Source: Bordetella genomosp. 11 (GTDB taxonomy: Bacteria; Pseudomonadota; Gammaproteobacteria; Burkholderiales; Burkholderiaceae_B). From it: a stretch of DNA of 64,000 nucleotides. Of this stretch, positions 50,930 through 61,178 are shown in pieces. Made by a program: the position numbers and the translations under genes. How positions within the stretch are numbered: the stretch's first letter is position 1; the number at the start of each line of letters is the position of its first letter. The notes beneath the pieces were generated by a model. The model saw only the letters and a list, made by a program, of their open reading frames with translations, searched no databases and had not been told where the DNA came from. The stretch spans positions 4,464,001 to 4,528,000 of the forward strand of contig NZ_NEVS01000004.1 in NCBI RefSeq assembly GCF_002261215.1, in the 5' to 3' direction.

Positions 50930-53900
50930 TCAGACCGCGGTTTTCGCCGCATTGAGGATTTGTTCGATGGACGGAGCGTCAGTACCACCTGCTCCCACTT
51001 GAAGATATATTCTTTCGGCATATCGGCGCGCGTCGGCCTGCTTTTCCGGCCTGACATTGTATCGGCTCGCCACAAGCGCCTGCATTCGGACGATCTCGGT
51101 CAGCTGACTGATATTCAAGCCCGAGTTCGTGACACTGCGTTGATGCCTGCGATGCAGATTGGCCGAGCGCGGCGAATAGGCGATGCGCCCCTGCGACAAT
51201 ATTTCAACGTAAACACGCCAGTCTCCCGCCACGCGGAAATGAGACGCCAGGCTCCCCGCGGCGTCCAAAGCCTTGATCATGGCAGTACGATCGAAGACGA
51301 CCGCGCTTACGTTGGGTATCGTATTCTTGACACTCAAGGCCTCCGTGATTTCTTCCGTACCGTCAGCGATATAGCGCGTAAGCCAACGATTGGGGTCAAC
51401 GTCCGACACATAATCTAGATAATTCTTTCCTATAGCCAGCCCTGCCGAGTCGATCTGCCGGCTTTCGCAGTAACTCATGACCACGTCTGGATAGTCGAAA
51501 CCCCGCATCACCTCCAGAAGGAAATCCGGATCGCTCAAATCGTCGGCCTCGGCAATCCAGACGAGCTCACCGCTGGCTTGCCGTACCCCTTTGTCCCATT
51601 GGGCAAAGACGCAGCCCGAATTGGCTTCCGAGCACTCCAGCCGAGTGTCGACGTTCAAGTCAGCGGCGATCTCCCTGATGATCTGTGCGCTGCCATCCGT
51701 TGAACAATCGTCCAGCAGGATAAGCTCGTAGATGGGATAGCGCTGCTGCACTATGGAGTCCAGCCTTTCCTTCAGGTAATGCGCATAGTTGTAGTTGGGA
51801 ACGACAACGGATACCCGACGGATGGGGAACCGGAGTGCCTCGAGTACCGTGAAAAGATAGCGCCTGAACGAGAATTCCGATTCGACAATGGCAAGGGCAT
51901 TGGCGGCGAACGTTTCCCGAAATGTCTTGTCCGCCAGTATGCTGTTCAACGCTTCGGCATAGGCGGAAACATTGAACGCGGGAACGACCAGGCCGCTTTC
52001 GGCGCGCCGGACCAGTTCGGGAATCCCACCCGTGGCGCCAAAGCAGACGATCGGCAAACCGCCCCCCATCGCATCCAGAGCCACCGTGGGGAAGGGATCC
52101 TCGCGCGAGGTCAACGCCAGCACATCCGCGCCGGCGTAGAACACATCCGTGTCATCCTTGCGCCCTGGAAACACGAAGTGCTTGCGTATATCGGCGCTGC
52201 AGGCGTCCAGCATGGACGCGACTGTCGCCTGCATCTCGGCTTCCCAATGGCCCAACCACACCATATAGGCATCCGGCGTGGTCTTGAGTACCTCCAGGCC
52301 CGCTTCGATGAACATGTCCACGCCCTTGCGGCGATCGGCGTAGCCCGCGCCCAGGACGATGTGTGCGTCCTTGGGCAGTTTGAGCAGCGTGCGAAGTTCC
52401 TGGCGTGCCTGTGCGAAATTGGCGCGATACCGGTTTCGCTTGTGCAGGCCCTGGGGCCGGATGATGAATGCGTCTTCTCGCAGCGGCGCGACGGCTCGGA
52501 AGCTCTCCTTGACCAAGTTGGCCGGGAAAATCACCTTTTCCGCATGCCTCGCGATGACGCTCGCGTGCTCCTCCAGCTTGTAATGAGCCAGGATGCCGCT
52601 AAGCTCATGCACCAGCGCAACGCACCGGATGCCATGCGCTGCCAAAGTTTCCAGGAAAAGGCCGCTCACCGTACTATTGACGATCGCGAAGCGATATCCC
52701 CGTGCGGCCAAGTCGGCGGCAATTTGGGCCGCCTTTTCGCCTCGTTGGTCCTGGCCTTCCATGTCATGCAGCTGACCGTACTTCGCGAACTCGGATTTCA
52801 AAGGGCCGCCGCCAAGGCAGACGACTTCGACGTCCAGGTGGAAATCCTCTTTCAACGCCCTGGTCATATTCAGGGCAAGATACTGGGCTCCATGGAGGTA
52901 CGCGTCGTGGGTCACGACAACGATACTGCCAAGCCCTTGCGATTCAGCGTTGTTTTCCAGCGCCCGGCGCGTCGCGTCCAGGAAGGCATACCCGTATTTG
53001 GTATCCGGCTCAAGATGCGCGCCTTCCGCCCATTCGTTCCACGCGTTGATGAATACCAGCCGCTCCTCTTTTGACGTGATTCGCGTAACGGTGTCGGCGA
53101 TGGCGTTTCCAAGCCATTCTTCGTAGCCACGCGGCGAACTGTTCAACAGCACGGTGCCCCGGGTTTTCTTTCTGGCCGTGTTGTCCCACGAGGGACACAC
53201 GCCGCGGAACAATGTGTAGTCGGGCTTGGGATATTGCCTGGACCTTCTGACCAAGGTACGCCAGTCGTAGACGGTGGACGCGAAATCAGAGTGCAGTGGC
53301 GCGACCTGATCCCGCGCCGGCAACAGCGACGAGTTATTGGGGGGAAACTCGATTGCGGCATCGAAACCGTAGCGGCGCGGGTCGACCGACTCGAACGACT
53401 GCGTGTACGCCAGGTAGATCTCGCCGATGCCGTTCTGCCGGCACCACTTCCGCCACCGCTGGACGGTTTCCGCCGGCTCTGGCAGGATGCCGGGCCGATA
53501 GACCAGTAGCAGGGGTTTACCGTCGATTCGGATATAACGCGGATCTCGCAGGTATTTTGCGATATAGGCAATAAACGCAAGGTCGTCAGCAGGCGAATGA
53601 TCCTGGGCGATCAGTATCTCGCTGTCCAGGCCATCCCAGCGTCGGCTCCAGTTCTCATTCGCCCAGCACAGGCAGAACGGCAGATCCAGGCTGGAATCAT
53701 TGAGATAATTCGCTATCGGTGTTTCGAGCAGGCGCTTTCCGCCGAACCAATAGAAGTAAAAGCAAAAACCTTCAATGCCGTAAAGCTTGGCCAGGTCGAC
53801 TTGCCGGCGCTGTACCGCACGATCACGCAAATCGTAGTATCCCAGTTCACCAGGTACGTGTGGCTGATAGTGTCCTTCAAATTGGGGCCGAGCAGGCACC

Positions 53901-55507
53901 ACGTTGGTCCACTCAGTGAACCCTTTTCCCCACCATTCATCATTTTCGGGAATAGGATGGAACTGCGGAAGATAAAAGCAGATCAGCCGCGCTTCCTTTT
54001 TTTGCAGCGGGGGGGCCGCGATCAACGGCACATAATCCGGCAACCGCGCATGAAAAGGCGGCAGTTGGTCCGGGTAGCGCGCGAACTTCCCGGCCTCTTC
54101 CACGAACTTCAAGTGATCTTGCCATACGCGATAGGCGTACGTGCGCTTCAGGGCGAACCCGAGTCGCGTGAATGCATAGCCCTTGATCGCCTCCTTCCGC
54201 CGGTCGGATAGAGGGATAAGCCGCCATAGAGCCCTGAACGACCGCATTGCCAAGCGTCGCGCCGTCCAATAGATACGGCTGGCGAAGTATCGGGCACTGC
54301 TTCGGCGCATCGCCTCGACGCGATCCGCCAGCACTTGCACCGTATGAGCCAGACTCTCCAGGCGCTGTTCGCCAGCCTGGATGGTCACGCCGTGCGCAGC
54401 GATCAGCTTCGCACTTTCCTGCAATGAAGTGGTCAGTTCGCTGATCGATTCTGCGTTTTGCCTGGAGAAATCCGCGAGCAGGCTCCGCAGCGCCTGCACC
54501 GTCTTCGAATTCTCGAATATGGCGTGGTTGACCTCTAGAAGCTTGCCGGTATTGGCGCTCACAGTTTCCTGCGCATCGCGCAGAGAGGTGCCTAGTTCCC
54601 AGAGTTTGCTTTCCTGCCGTGCGATAAGACTCAGCGCGGGCAAGATGGATACAAGTTCCGAGGCCAGCTCCACAAACGTGTCTTCGACTTCGTGATCGTC
54701 AACGGACAGCTCCTCCATAGCGACACGCTGCAGAAGCTCATAGGCGATACGTACCTGTATCGGCACCGCAGGATTTTCCCGCAAGTCTTCCGCTGTGTAA
54801 TGCGTGTGTCGCAACCCGCTTTCCAGGAACTCGCTCTCGTAAACGCGCAGCGCGGCAGCGTCCGGCTCAGGCAGTTGCAGCGCCCGCGCGATGCGCGCCA
54901 GTTGAGGCTCCGGAGCCGCCAGCAGCGTGTCGTAATCGACCACTATCCGCTTCCTGCCGCGTGTACCGATTACCGCCGGTACGACGTGCTCAAGCCATAG
55001 ATAGAAGGATTTTTCCGGTTCGAAAGCATTGCGTTTCTGCAGGGACTGCATAACGCTGAGCGGATTACGGATCGCAATAATGAAGCCAATGTCGCAGCCC
55101 ACCCGTTCCAATACACGGAGCCAGAAAGGCAGCAACCGAGCCGTACGTGGGTCCTTGAACCCCCAGTAGTTGCCAGTACCAAGCTTGGCACGGACCAGGG
55201 CTTCCGCTTCGGCGGCATATCGCGCAATGATGGGGTCGTCAGTCGGGAAATCCCAGTTAACCAACCCCAGGCGGTCGTAGGCAGAGCCCACGGAGGCAAG
55301 CAGGTGCTCATTCAGCGCGAGGCAGTCCTTATCTTCCCAGAACCCCTTGGGGTTATCAGCACCTGACGGATGAAGGTTATCCCCCAGTTGGACTCCTAGC
55401 ACTTCCAAACCACGAGTGATCGCGCTGGTTCCGCTTCTGTGCATCCCTAGGACAATGACGGCCATCTTTCTATGGGAAGACATGGGCCGCTCTATGGCGT
55501 CACTCAT
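50930..55507 (-). CDS. Giant fusion: sulfotransferase-like, coiled coil, WbsX, GT4, GT2
   Basis: 1525 residues, cytoplasmic. (1) Residues about 15-270: sulfotransferase-like, with VLGMHRSGTSAITRGLEVLG as PAPS P-loop (19-29) and an R147-NPLSVMQSL 3'-phosphate motif. (2) About 300-400: helical, heptad-like, predicted coiled coil. (3) About 506-855: WbsX domain (FYLPQFHPIPEND, WGKGFTEWTNV, WANENWSRRWDG, NAWNEWAEGAHLEPD). (4) About 860-1225: GT4-type (GAGYADRRKGVDMFIEAG, SREDPFPTVALDAMG). (5) About 1230-1460: GT2 (SVVVPNYNYAHYL, DDCSTDGS, EADD). The start at 55507 overlaps the wzt gene end by 8 bases. Likely O-antigen polymerase and possibly cap enzyme. Confidence 0.85.
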   Translation of the reverse strand: MSDAIERPMSSHRKMAVIVLGMHRSGTSAITRGLEVLGVQLGDNLHPSGADNPKGFWEDKDCLALNEHLLASVGSAYDRLGLVNWDFPTDDPIIARYAAEAEALVRAKLGTGNYWGFKDPRTARLLPFWLRVLERVGCDIGFIIAIRNPLSVMQSLQKRNAFEPEKSFYLWLEHVVPAVIGTRGRKRIVVDYDTLLAAPEPQLARIARALQLPEPDAAALRVYESEFLESGLRHTHYTAEDLRENPAVPIQVRIAYELLQRVAMEELSVDDHEVEDTFVELASELVSILPALSLIARQESKLWELGTSLRDAQETVSANTGKLLEVNHAIFENSKTVQALRSLLADFSRQNAESISELTTSLQESAKLIAAHGVTIQAGEQRLESLAHTVQVLADRVEAMRRSSARYFASRIYWTARRLAMRSFRALWRLIPLSDRRKEAIKGYAFTRLGFALKRTYAYRVWQDHLKFVEEAGKFARYPDQLPPFHARLPDYVPLIAAPPLQKKEARLICFYLPQFHPIPENDEWWGKGFTEWTNVVPARPQFEGHYQPHVPGELGYYDLRDRAVQRRQVDLAKLYGIEGFCFYFYWFGGKRLLETPIANYLNDSSLDLPFCLCWANENWSRRWDGLDSEILIAQDHSPADDLAFIAYIAKYLRDPRYIRIDGKPLLLVYRPGILPEPAETVQRWRKWCRQNGIGEIYLAYTQSFESVDPRRYGFDAAIEFPPNNSSLLPARDQVAPLHSDFASTVYDWRTLVRRSRQYPKPDYTLFRGVCPSWDNTARKKTRGTVLLNSSPRGYEEWLGNAIADTVTRITSKEERLVFINAWNEWAEGAHLEPDTKYGYAFLDATRRALENNAESQGLGSIVVVTHDAYLHGAQYLALNMTRALKEDFHLDVEVVCLGGGPLKSEFAKYGQLHDMEGQDQRGEKAAQIAADLAARGYRFAIVNSTVSGLFLETLAAHGIRCVALVHELSGILAHYKLEEHASVIARHAEKVIFPANLVKESFRAVAPLREDAFIIRPQGLHKRNRYRANFAQARQELRTLLKLPKDAHIVLGAGYADRRKGVDMFIEAGLEVLKTTPDAYMVWLGHWEAEMQATVASMLDACSADIRKHFVFPGRKDDTDVFYAGADVLALTSREDPFPTVALDAMGGGLPIVCFGATGGIPELVRRAESGLVVPAFNVSAYAEALNSILADKTFRETFAANALAIVESEFSFRRYLFTVLEALRFPIRRVSVVVPNYNYAHYLKERLDSIVQQRYPIYELILLDDCSTDGSAQIIREIAADLNVDTRLECSEANSGCVFAQWDKGVRQASGELVWIAEADDLSDPDFLLEVMRGFDYPDVVMSYCESRQIDSAGLAIGKNYLDYVSDVDPNRWLTRYIADGTEEITEALSVKNTIPNVSAVVFDRTAMIKALDAAGSLASHFRVAGDWRVYVEILSQGRIAYSPRSANLHRRHQRSVTNSGLNISQLTEIVRMQALVASRYNVRPEKQADARRYAERIYLQVGAGGTDAPSIEQILNAAKTAV

Positions 55508-57002
55508 TTATATCTCTCAAAAATTCCACGCTCGGCTCGCAGCCGAAGTCGATATGCCCCGTCATGGCAAGCCTGCGCTCGGGAAGCACCCGGAACATGG
55601 CGACGTCCAGCAAACGGTGCATATAGGTGTACATACCGTCTATATCCCCCTGCACCCCGGCATTGAGAAAATAGACACCGGGCGCAAGGTTACATTGGAA
55701 ATCGAATCTCACGCGAATCACGGATCCGGCTGCCACATATTCAATGCCCAACGACGGCTGGGAGGCGGAAATAGCACCGCCGAGCTCCAGACCGTTGATA
55801 GTCTTGATCAGCATGCCGAAGGCGACGCTGCCCGCTCCTTTGTGAAACCGCACCGTGTAAACGTACTGATAGCGGCGGCCCCGGCGAACGTTGTTGACCT
55901 GATGTCCATCCGGAGTCAACACCATCGGGTTTTCGATCGTCGCGCCGTTGATCTCATACTCTATGGTGCTGGACGGCAGCAAAGCGGGATCATAACTTTC
56001 TTCAGGCCCCTCATCCTGTTCCCGGTTTTTGACTTCTTCTACGGGTTTGCCCGACGTGGCGGTATCTTCCGAGCCGCCGCGGCCGGCCTCCACAAGAGGG
56101 AAACTGGTGTCCCTATCGGACTCGGCATCCGCGCTCGCGATCTCTACCCTGATCTTTGCCCGGACATCATCGGCGGCATACAGCAGCCTTTGATAGCGCC
56201 CTACGACCGTCTTGGGCTCGCCGACGACCAGGCAGTCGCCGCTGTCCAGCAGGATGGCCCGGTCGCACAATTCCACTATCGTGTTTCCCGAATGGGATAC
56301 GAACAGGATCGTCGCGCCTCTGGACCGTATCTCTTCTATGCGCGAAAAGCATTTTCTTTGGAAACGCTCGTCGCCAACGGATAGCGCCTCGTCGACCACC
56401 AGTATTTCAGGGTCGACATTGATCGCGACGGCAAAGGCGAGGCGCAGCTGCATGCCGCTGGAATAATTCTTGGTTGGCTGGTCGATAAAATCGCCGATTT
56501 CCGCGAAGTCGAGGATGTCGTCGAATCGACGATCGACCTCGGCCCGCGTCAAGCCAAGTACAGCGGCGTTCATGTAGACGTTCTCACGCCCTGTGAACTC
56601 GGGATTGAACCCCGACCCGAGTTCAAGCAACGCCGCGATCCGCCCATAGGTTTCGACACTGCCCGTCGTGGGAGACAAGGTGCCGCAAATGATCTGCAGA
56701 ATGGTCGACTTACCCGAACCATTGCGGCCGATGATACCGACCGCTTCGCCCCGCCTGATTTCGAAAGAAACATCCCGCAGCGCCCAGAATTCACGGAAGT
56801 ACTGCCGCGGCTGACGCCCCGTAGCCGACTGCAGCCGGGGCAGGACGAACTGCATTAGGCGGTCGCGTGGGCGATCGTAGATGTGGAAGCATTTACCCAG
56901 GCCGGAAACGCGTATCGCGACGTCGCCTTTCCCTCGCTGGGACGATGTGCCGGTCCAAGGCTCGGCGACTTCCACACCCTTCAATTCAGCACTAGATGAC
57001 AT
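55500..57002 (-). CDS. wzt: O-antigen ABC exporter ATP-binding protein Wzt with C-terminal domain
   Basis: 500 residues from ATG 57002. Walker A GRNGSGKST at 92-100, signature YSSGMQLRLAFA, Walker B ILVVDEALSVGD. About 360 onwards is a C-terminal beta-rich extension (TIEYEINGATIENPMV..., GVYFLNAGVQGDIDG) matching the Wzt C-terminal glycan-binding domain. Such Wzt proteins recognise a terminal modification on the finished O-chain. A charged, Glu/Ser-rich linker joins the two. It overlaps wzm by 11 bases. Confidence 0.92.
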   Translation of the reverse strand: MSSSAELKGVEVAEPWTGTSSQRGKGDVAIRVSGLGKCFHIYDRPRDRLMQFVLPRLQSATGRQPRQYFREFWALRDVSFEIRRGEAVGIIGRNGSGKSTILQIICGTLSPTTGSVETYGRIAALLELGSGFNPEFTGRENVYMNAAVLGLTRAEVDRRFDDILDFAEIGDFIDQPTKNYSSGMQLRLAFAVAINVDPEILVVDEALSVGDERFQRKCFSRIEEIRSRGATILFVSHSGNTIVELCDRAILLDSGDCLVVGEPKTVVGRYQRLLYAADDVRAKIRVEIASADAESDRDTSFPLVEAGRGGSEDTATSGKPVEEVKNREQDEGPEESYDPALLPSSTIEYEINGATIENPMVLTPDGHQVNNVRRGRRYQYVYTVRFHKGAGSVAFGMLIKTINGLELGGAISASQPSLGIEYVAAGSVIRVRFDFQCNLAPGVYFLNAGVQGDIDGMYTYMHRLLDVAMFRVLPERRLAMTGHIDFGCEPSVEFLRDINE

Positions 57003-57825
57003 CGGCGAAACCTTTCCGGGTTTTCTGGAACCACGCATACCCGAACCATGCCACCAGGCAGGACCCCACAAAATACAAAGCCAGCCCGGTCCAATTCGGC
57101 ATCTGGCCGAAAATCGCCACCGCGCGTGTTTCTTCGATAACGAAGGTAAGCGGGTTGATCATGAACCAGGTGCGAAACCTCTCCGGCAATGCGGTAACCG
57201 GGTAGAAGATCGGGGACAAGAACATGAAGACCATCGTGATGATGCTGATGGTCTGTGCAAGGTCACGCAGGAAAACGCCCAGAGAGGCCAACAACCACGC
57301 CAGGCCGACCACCAGGATGATAAGGGGCAATACGACGAGAGGGATAAGAATGACCGTCCAATGGAGAAAGCCGTTCAACAGGACAAAGGCCACCAGCAGC
57401 ACGAAAGTACTGACCAGGCTATGGAATAGTGCGGCGGCCATCGTGACGACGGGCAGAATCTCCAGCGGGAAAACCACTTTCTTTACGTAATTGACGTTCG
57501 AGACGATCAATGCCGGGGCGCGATTGATGACCTCGGCGAAAAAACCATAGACGATCAGACCGACGAACAGTATGACGGCAAATTCGCTCTTGTTCTCCCC
57601 TGCCGGATTGGTCCCCCAGCGGGACTTGAATACCACCGAGAATACGAAGGTATAGACGGAAAGCATCAGGATAGGATTGAAGAGAGACCAGGCCAAGCCG
57701 AAAAAAGAACCGCGATATCGTCCAGCGACCTCCCGCACGGTCATTTGCAGGATCAAGCCCCGGTGGCCCCATATGCTGCGACACATTTGAGGCAATGATG
57801 CGGACTGCGTAGCGTGGGGATTCAT
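56992..57825 (-). CDS. wzm: O-antigen ABC exporter permease Wzm
   Basis: 277 residues, six membrane segments. ABC-2 permease: LILQMTVREVAGRYRGSFFGLAWSLFNPILML near the start and the FYPVTALPERFR and NPLTFVIEETRAV region. ATG 57825 follows AGGA. It exports the undecaprenyl-linked O-chain with Wzt. Its neighbour upstream is a separate group 146 bp away. Confidence 0.93.
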   Translation of the reverse strand: MNPHATQSASLPQMCRSIWGHRGLILQMTVREVAGRYRGSFFGLAWSLFNPILMLSVYTFVFSVVFKSRWGTNPAGENKSEFAVILFVGLIVYGFFAEVINRAPALIVSNVNYVKKVVFPLEILPVVTMAAALFHSLVSTFVLLVAFVLLNGFLHWTVILIPLVVLPLIILVVGLAWLLASLGVFLRDLAQTISIITMVFMFLSPIFYPVTALPERFRTWFMINPLTFVIEETRAVAIFGQMPNWTGLALYFVGSCLVAWFGYAWFQKTRKGFADVI

Positions 57826-57971
57826 TGATGATCCTCGCCATGATTGGTAACGCCGATAGCGCCGTGCTGTCCCGGCGCCATTACTAAGGCAGGAACACTG
57901 CCAATCGCTGAATTCATATCTGCTCTAGGTTGTACGCTATCCTGCGCCCGATGCGGCATATAGGCCGCGGC

Positions 57972-58910
57972 TCAGGACAATGCGGTGCTCTTCATCCAAG
58001 CCATTGTTCTTCTAATGCCTTCACGAAGCTCGATTTCCGGCCGCCAACCCAGTTCGGCCGCGGCGCGGCTGCAATCCAACACGCTTTTCGGCACATCCAC
58101 CGGCCGGGCATTGGCGAACCGCAAATTCAGCTTAGCGCCGAGCAGATCTTCGATGACACCGGCAATCGCCAAAAGGCTCTGCCCCTCACCGCTGCCGATA
58201 TTGAAAATTCTTTCCTTGCCTTCGTGAATTACCGCCGCGACAAGCGCTCTGGACACATCGTCTACGTACACGTAATCGCGAACGACCGAGCCATTCCCCC
58301 AGACCTCGATAGGCTGGTCTGCCAGGGCCTTGCGCAGGAATGCCGCAATTACACCTTGGCTCTTCAGCGCGGTCTGGTACGGACCATAGGGGTTGGCGAC
58401 CCGCAGGATGCGGTAATCGATGCCGTGGGCACGCCGGTACAAGGCCAGGTACTTTTCAATGGCAAGTTTCGATATGCCGTACGCCGTGATGGGTTCATTC
58501 GGAGCTATTTCCGGCGTGGGTATCTGATCCGGCACACCGTAAATGGTTCCCCCCGACGATACGAACACGACACGTTGCACGCCTTCGGCGCGGCAGGCTT
58601 CCAGCAAGCGCAGCGTCGGCACGACATTGGCTTCCAGGTCCGCGACCTTATCGATATTGGCGCTGGCAGGCGTGGTGGCATTGACCAGATGGAACACCAC
58701 ATCGCAATCGGCAATTGCCGACGCTACGCTGGTCGGATCGGAAAAATCCCCCTGCATCCATTCCACGTGACGGATCGCTTGCGGGAATGACTGCCGCCGC
58801 CCAAAGGCACGTAGCGACGCCACTCTTCCGGAAAGCGCCACACATAGATTGGTTCCCAGAAACCCGCCCCCGCCAAGGACCACACATCGGGCATTCGCCA
58901 GATCAACCAT
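57972..58910 (-). CDS. NAD-dependent epimerase (UDP-glucose 4-epimerase-like)
   Basis: 312 residues. VVLGGGGFLGTNLCVAL cofactor motif, SSGGTIYG, and YGISKLAIEKY (YxxxK). Similar to GalE-type enzymes that supply UDP-hexoses for O-antigen, but a different substrate is possible. It overlaps the preceding glycosyltransferase gene end by 8 bases. Confidence 0.83.
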   Translation of the reverse strand: MVDLANARCVVLGGGGFLGTNLCVALSGRVASLRAFGRRQSFPQAIRHVEWMQGDFSDPTSVASAIADCDVVFHLVNATTPASANIDKVADLEANVVPTLRLLEACRAEGVQRVVFVSSGGTIYGVPDQIPTPEIAPNEPITAYGISKLAIEKYLALYRRAHGIDYRILRVANPYGPYQTALKSQGVIAAFLRKALADQPIEVWGNGSVVRDYVYVDDVSRALVAAVIHEGKERIFNIGSGEGQSLLAIAGVIEDLLGAKLNLRFANARPVDVPKSVLDCSRAAAELGWRPEIELREGIRRTMAWMKSTALS

Positions 58911-60183
58911 GCTGCTCCACCCCGCAATTCGGCACGGACGACGCCTGCAATGCCTGTAGGATTTGCCCCAGCTTGAGCCCTTCGGTCGCCCAGTCGGTTG
59001 CGCCGGCAGCCTTCAGCCCACCTTCCCGCAAACGCTTCGCTTCCGCAGGATTCTGCAGGACGTCGCATATTGCGTCGGCCAGGGCCTCGACCGTGGGTGG
59101 CTCCAAGCGCGCGTTACTTTCATTCAACAGCCATTCGGTGTTTGGCCCTCGGTTACTGACAACGGGTACACCACAGGCCATAAGCTCCAGGGGCAGCAAT
59201 GAAAGGTTTGAAAAAGAGAGAACGAGGGCGGCCGAGCAAGTGCCGTAGAGTTGGGGCAAGTCGGATAGCTTGACGATGTCCCTGCTCTCAAACTTGAAAG
59301 GAAACTGGTAGGCACGCAGACTGCCGCCCGCCATCACCATGGTCACATCCGGCATGCGTCGGGCGACCTCGCTCAGCACCAGGATGCCAAGCTCGAAGCC
59401 CCGACGCGGGGTAGACGGCCTGGCATAAAAGAATATCCTCCTGCTTGCCAGCTGGGCGGATTCGTCCGGAGGGGGGACGTACAGATCCCTGGCGTAGGAA
59501 AATCCCAGGGGGTACGTTGTCATCCCGTAATCCCGCTTGAGCCTGTCCGCCAGCCATGAGCCTGCCGTAATACCCATGAAGCCGAAGCGATAGGTTTCTT
59601 CCGCCAGCGCGCTTTGCGAGCCGGCGGCCGCGAACCACGGTTCGAAGTCCTGCACGAAGTAGCACTTGTGCAAGGTCGGTTGGAAATTCCGGACGATGTA
59701 GGCGGTTTGCCATGCGGTAGCGAAGGACATGGCCGCGGGCGGCGCGGTGTGCGCACCGACATAAGTTTCCGCCTTCAGCGGGAAGTACCAATTGGCAATG
59801 TCCTTTTTCAACTGCTCCGGCGCAAGGTTCGGAAAGTTATCGCCGATCGCGACAATCCGGCATTCGAATCCCTGTTCTTCCAGGTAGCTGATGAAACGGA
59901 AAATGTTCAGATGGCCGCCCGACCCGCGTCCGACATCCGGCACGAACCAGTTGACGGTGTTGGGCCGGATCGCATCCGCCGGCAGTGTCTGCCCGATCGC
60001 CTGCTTCTGGACAAACCAATAGTGCTTCCTGACGTCCTGGACAAGGCTTTGGCGGAGCTCCCGATCGAGTGCAGCAGGATTCAGGACGACTTGAAAAACC
60101 CTGACGAACAGGGCCTTGAGACCACGGTCCCGAGAGAACGCCACGGCCCGACTGAAACGATTTTTCCACGCCTGGATGCTCAT
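58903..60183 (-). CDS. GT4 glycosyltransferase, WsaF-like
   Basis: 426 residues. NWFVPDVGRGSGGHLNIFRFISYLEEQGFE is the hallmark of the WsaF-like rhamnosyltransferase group, and the C-terminal LLPLELMACGVPVVSNRGPNTEWLL is the donor-binding half of GT4 enzymes. With rml genes nearby it probably transfers L-rhamnose. Its ATG overlaps the upstream gene stop (ATGA at 60180-60183). Confidence 0.85.
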   Translation of the reverse strand: MSIQAWKNRFSRAVAFSRDRGLKALFVRVFQVVLNPAALDRELRQSLVQDVRKHYWFVQKQAIGQTLPADAIRPNTVNWFVPDVGRGSGGHLNIFRFISYLEEQGFECRIVAIGDNFPNLAPEQLKKDIANWYFPLKAETYVGAHTAPPAAMSFATAWQTAYIVRNFQPTLHKCYFVQDFEPWFAAAGSQSALAEETYRFGFMGITAGSWLADRLKRDYGMTTYPLGFSYARDLYVPPPDESAQLASRRIFFYARPSTPRRGFELGILVLSEVARRMPDVTMVMAGGSLRAYQFPFKFESRDIVKLSDLPQLYGTCSAALVLSFSNLSLLPLELMACGVPVVSNRGPNTEWLLNESNARLEPPTVEALADAICDVLQNPAEAKRLREGGLKAAGATDWATEGLKLGQILQALQASSVPNCGVEQHG

Positions 60184-61178
60184 CGTTTTGCCCCTCCGCT
60201 GGAAGAAGTGGCCAGCCCAAGCATCATGCGCCGGTCCCGCGACAGACTCCGGCGCACAGCCGCGGGGAGCGCGTCGCCGCGGGCACCCAGGTAGTGCCCC
60301 AGCGGCAACATCAGGTTATCGAATGGGGCCCGCACGACCGCGCGCCAGTCATTGCGCAATAGGTGCTCCCGTCTGGCATAGCGGAAATCATTCACGGTGC
60401 GGCCGGCCCAGGAGCGCGCAACGTGGCGTAGGGTGGGCGACAAAACATAACCGAATAGCCGATGCAAGGCATAGGACTCGTCGAAACTGCGCTGCAAGCG
60501 TTCGACGACTGCATAGTCATGCGAGTGATACACGGCACCTTCATGCGAATATGCCTTCTTCCAACCGGCTTCTATGGCCCGTTGCGCCCAGATCTGGTCT
60601 TCCGCAAAATCGACGTCGGGGTAGGGAATCCGTTCCCATACGCTGCGCCGGATAAGAGCGTTGTTATCCGAGAAGAAATGCAGCATTTGCCGATACCCGG
60701 GATCGGCCCGATACCGCGTCTCGTCGTCAAGCCACACGACAGGCCGTTGAAGGAATGAAGCAAAGTGCGCTTCGAGATCGCGCTTGGTGAATGGGCTCGC
60801 GGTCGGGTAGGCCAAATGCCGCCCGAAGACGCCTGCGATCGAGTCGTCGCTTTCCGCGGCCCGTACCATGGCAGCCAACCACCCGTTGTCGGCCGGCAAG
60901 GCGTCATGCGTGATCAGTACGGCATATGGTGCCCGGCACATGGAAACGGCAAGGTTGCGCGTCTTTCCATGCCCGAATTCGCCAGCAGGGATCTGATGCA
61001 GGCGGATACGCGGGTCAGGATACGAGCGAACAAAGTCCACCGTCCCATCCGTCGAACCGGAATCCACGACCAGGACGTCAAAGTCGAAGTCCGTAGATTG
61101 AGCGCAGACTGTCTCGAGCACTTTCCGAAATAGAGGCCCCGGGTTCTTGGTCGGTATGATGACGGAAGCTCTGATCAT
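60180..61178 (-). CDS. GT2 glycosyltransferase (rhamnosyltransferase-like)
   Basis: 332 residues from ATG 61178. GT-A fold: ASVIIPTKNPGPLFRKVLE, VVDSGSTDGTVDF and GHGKTRNLAVSM, as in RfbF/RfbG-type rhamnosyltransferases; LITHDALPADNGW and FAEDQIWAQRA further on. It overlaps the rmlC stop by 4 bases, so it is translated with the dTDP-rhamnose genes. Confidence 0.87.
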   Translation of the reverse strand: MIRASVIIPTKNPGPLFRKVLETVCAQSTDFDFDVLVVDSGSTDGTVDFVRSYPDPRIRLHQIPAGEFGHGKTRNLAVSMCRAPYAVLITHDALPADNGWLAAMVRAAESDDSIAGVFGRHLAYPTASPFTKRDLEAHFASFLQRPVVWLDDETRYRADPGYRQMLHFFSDNNALIRRSVWERIPYPDVDFAEDQIWAQRAIEAGWKKAYSHEGAVYHSHDYAVVERLQRSFDESYALHRLFGYVLSPTLRHVARSWAGRTVNDFRYARREHLLRNDWRAVVRAPFDNLMLPLGHYLGARGDALPAAVRRSLSRDRRMMLGLATSSSGGAKR

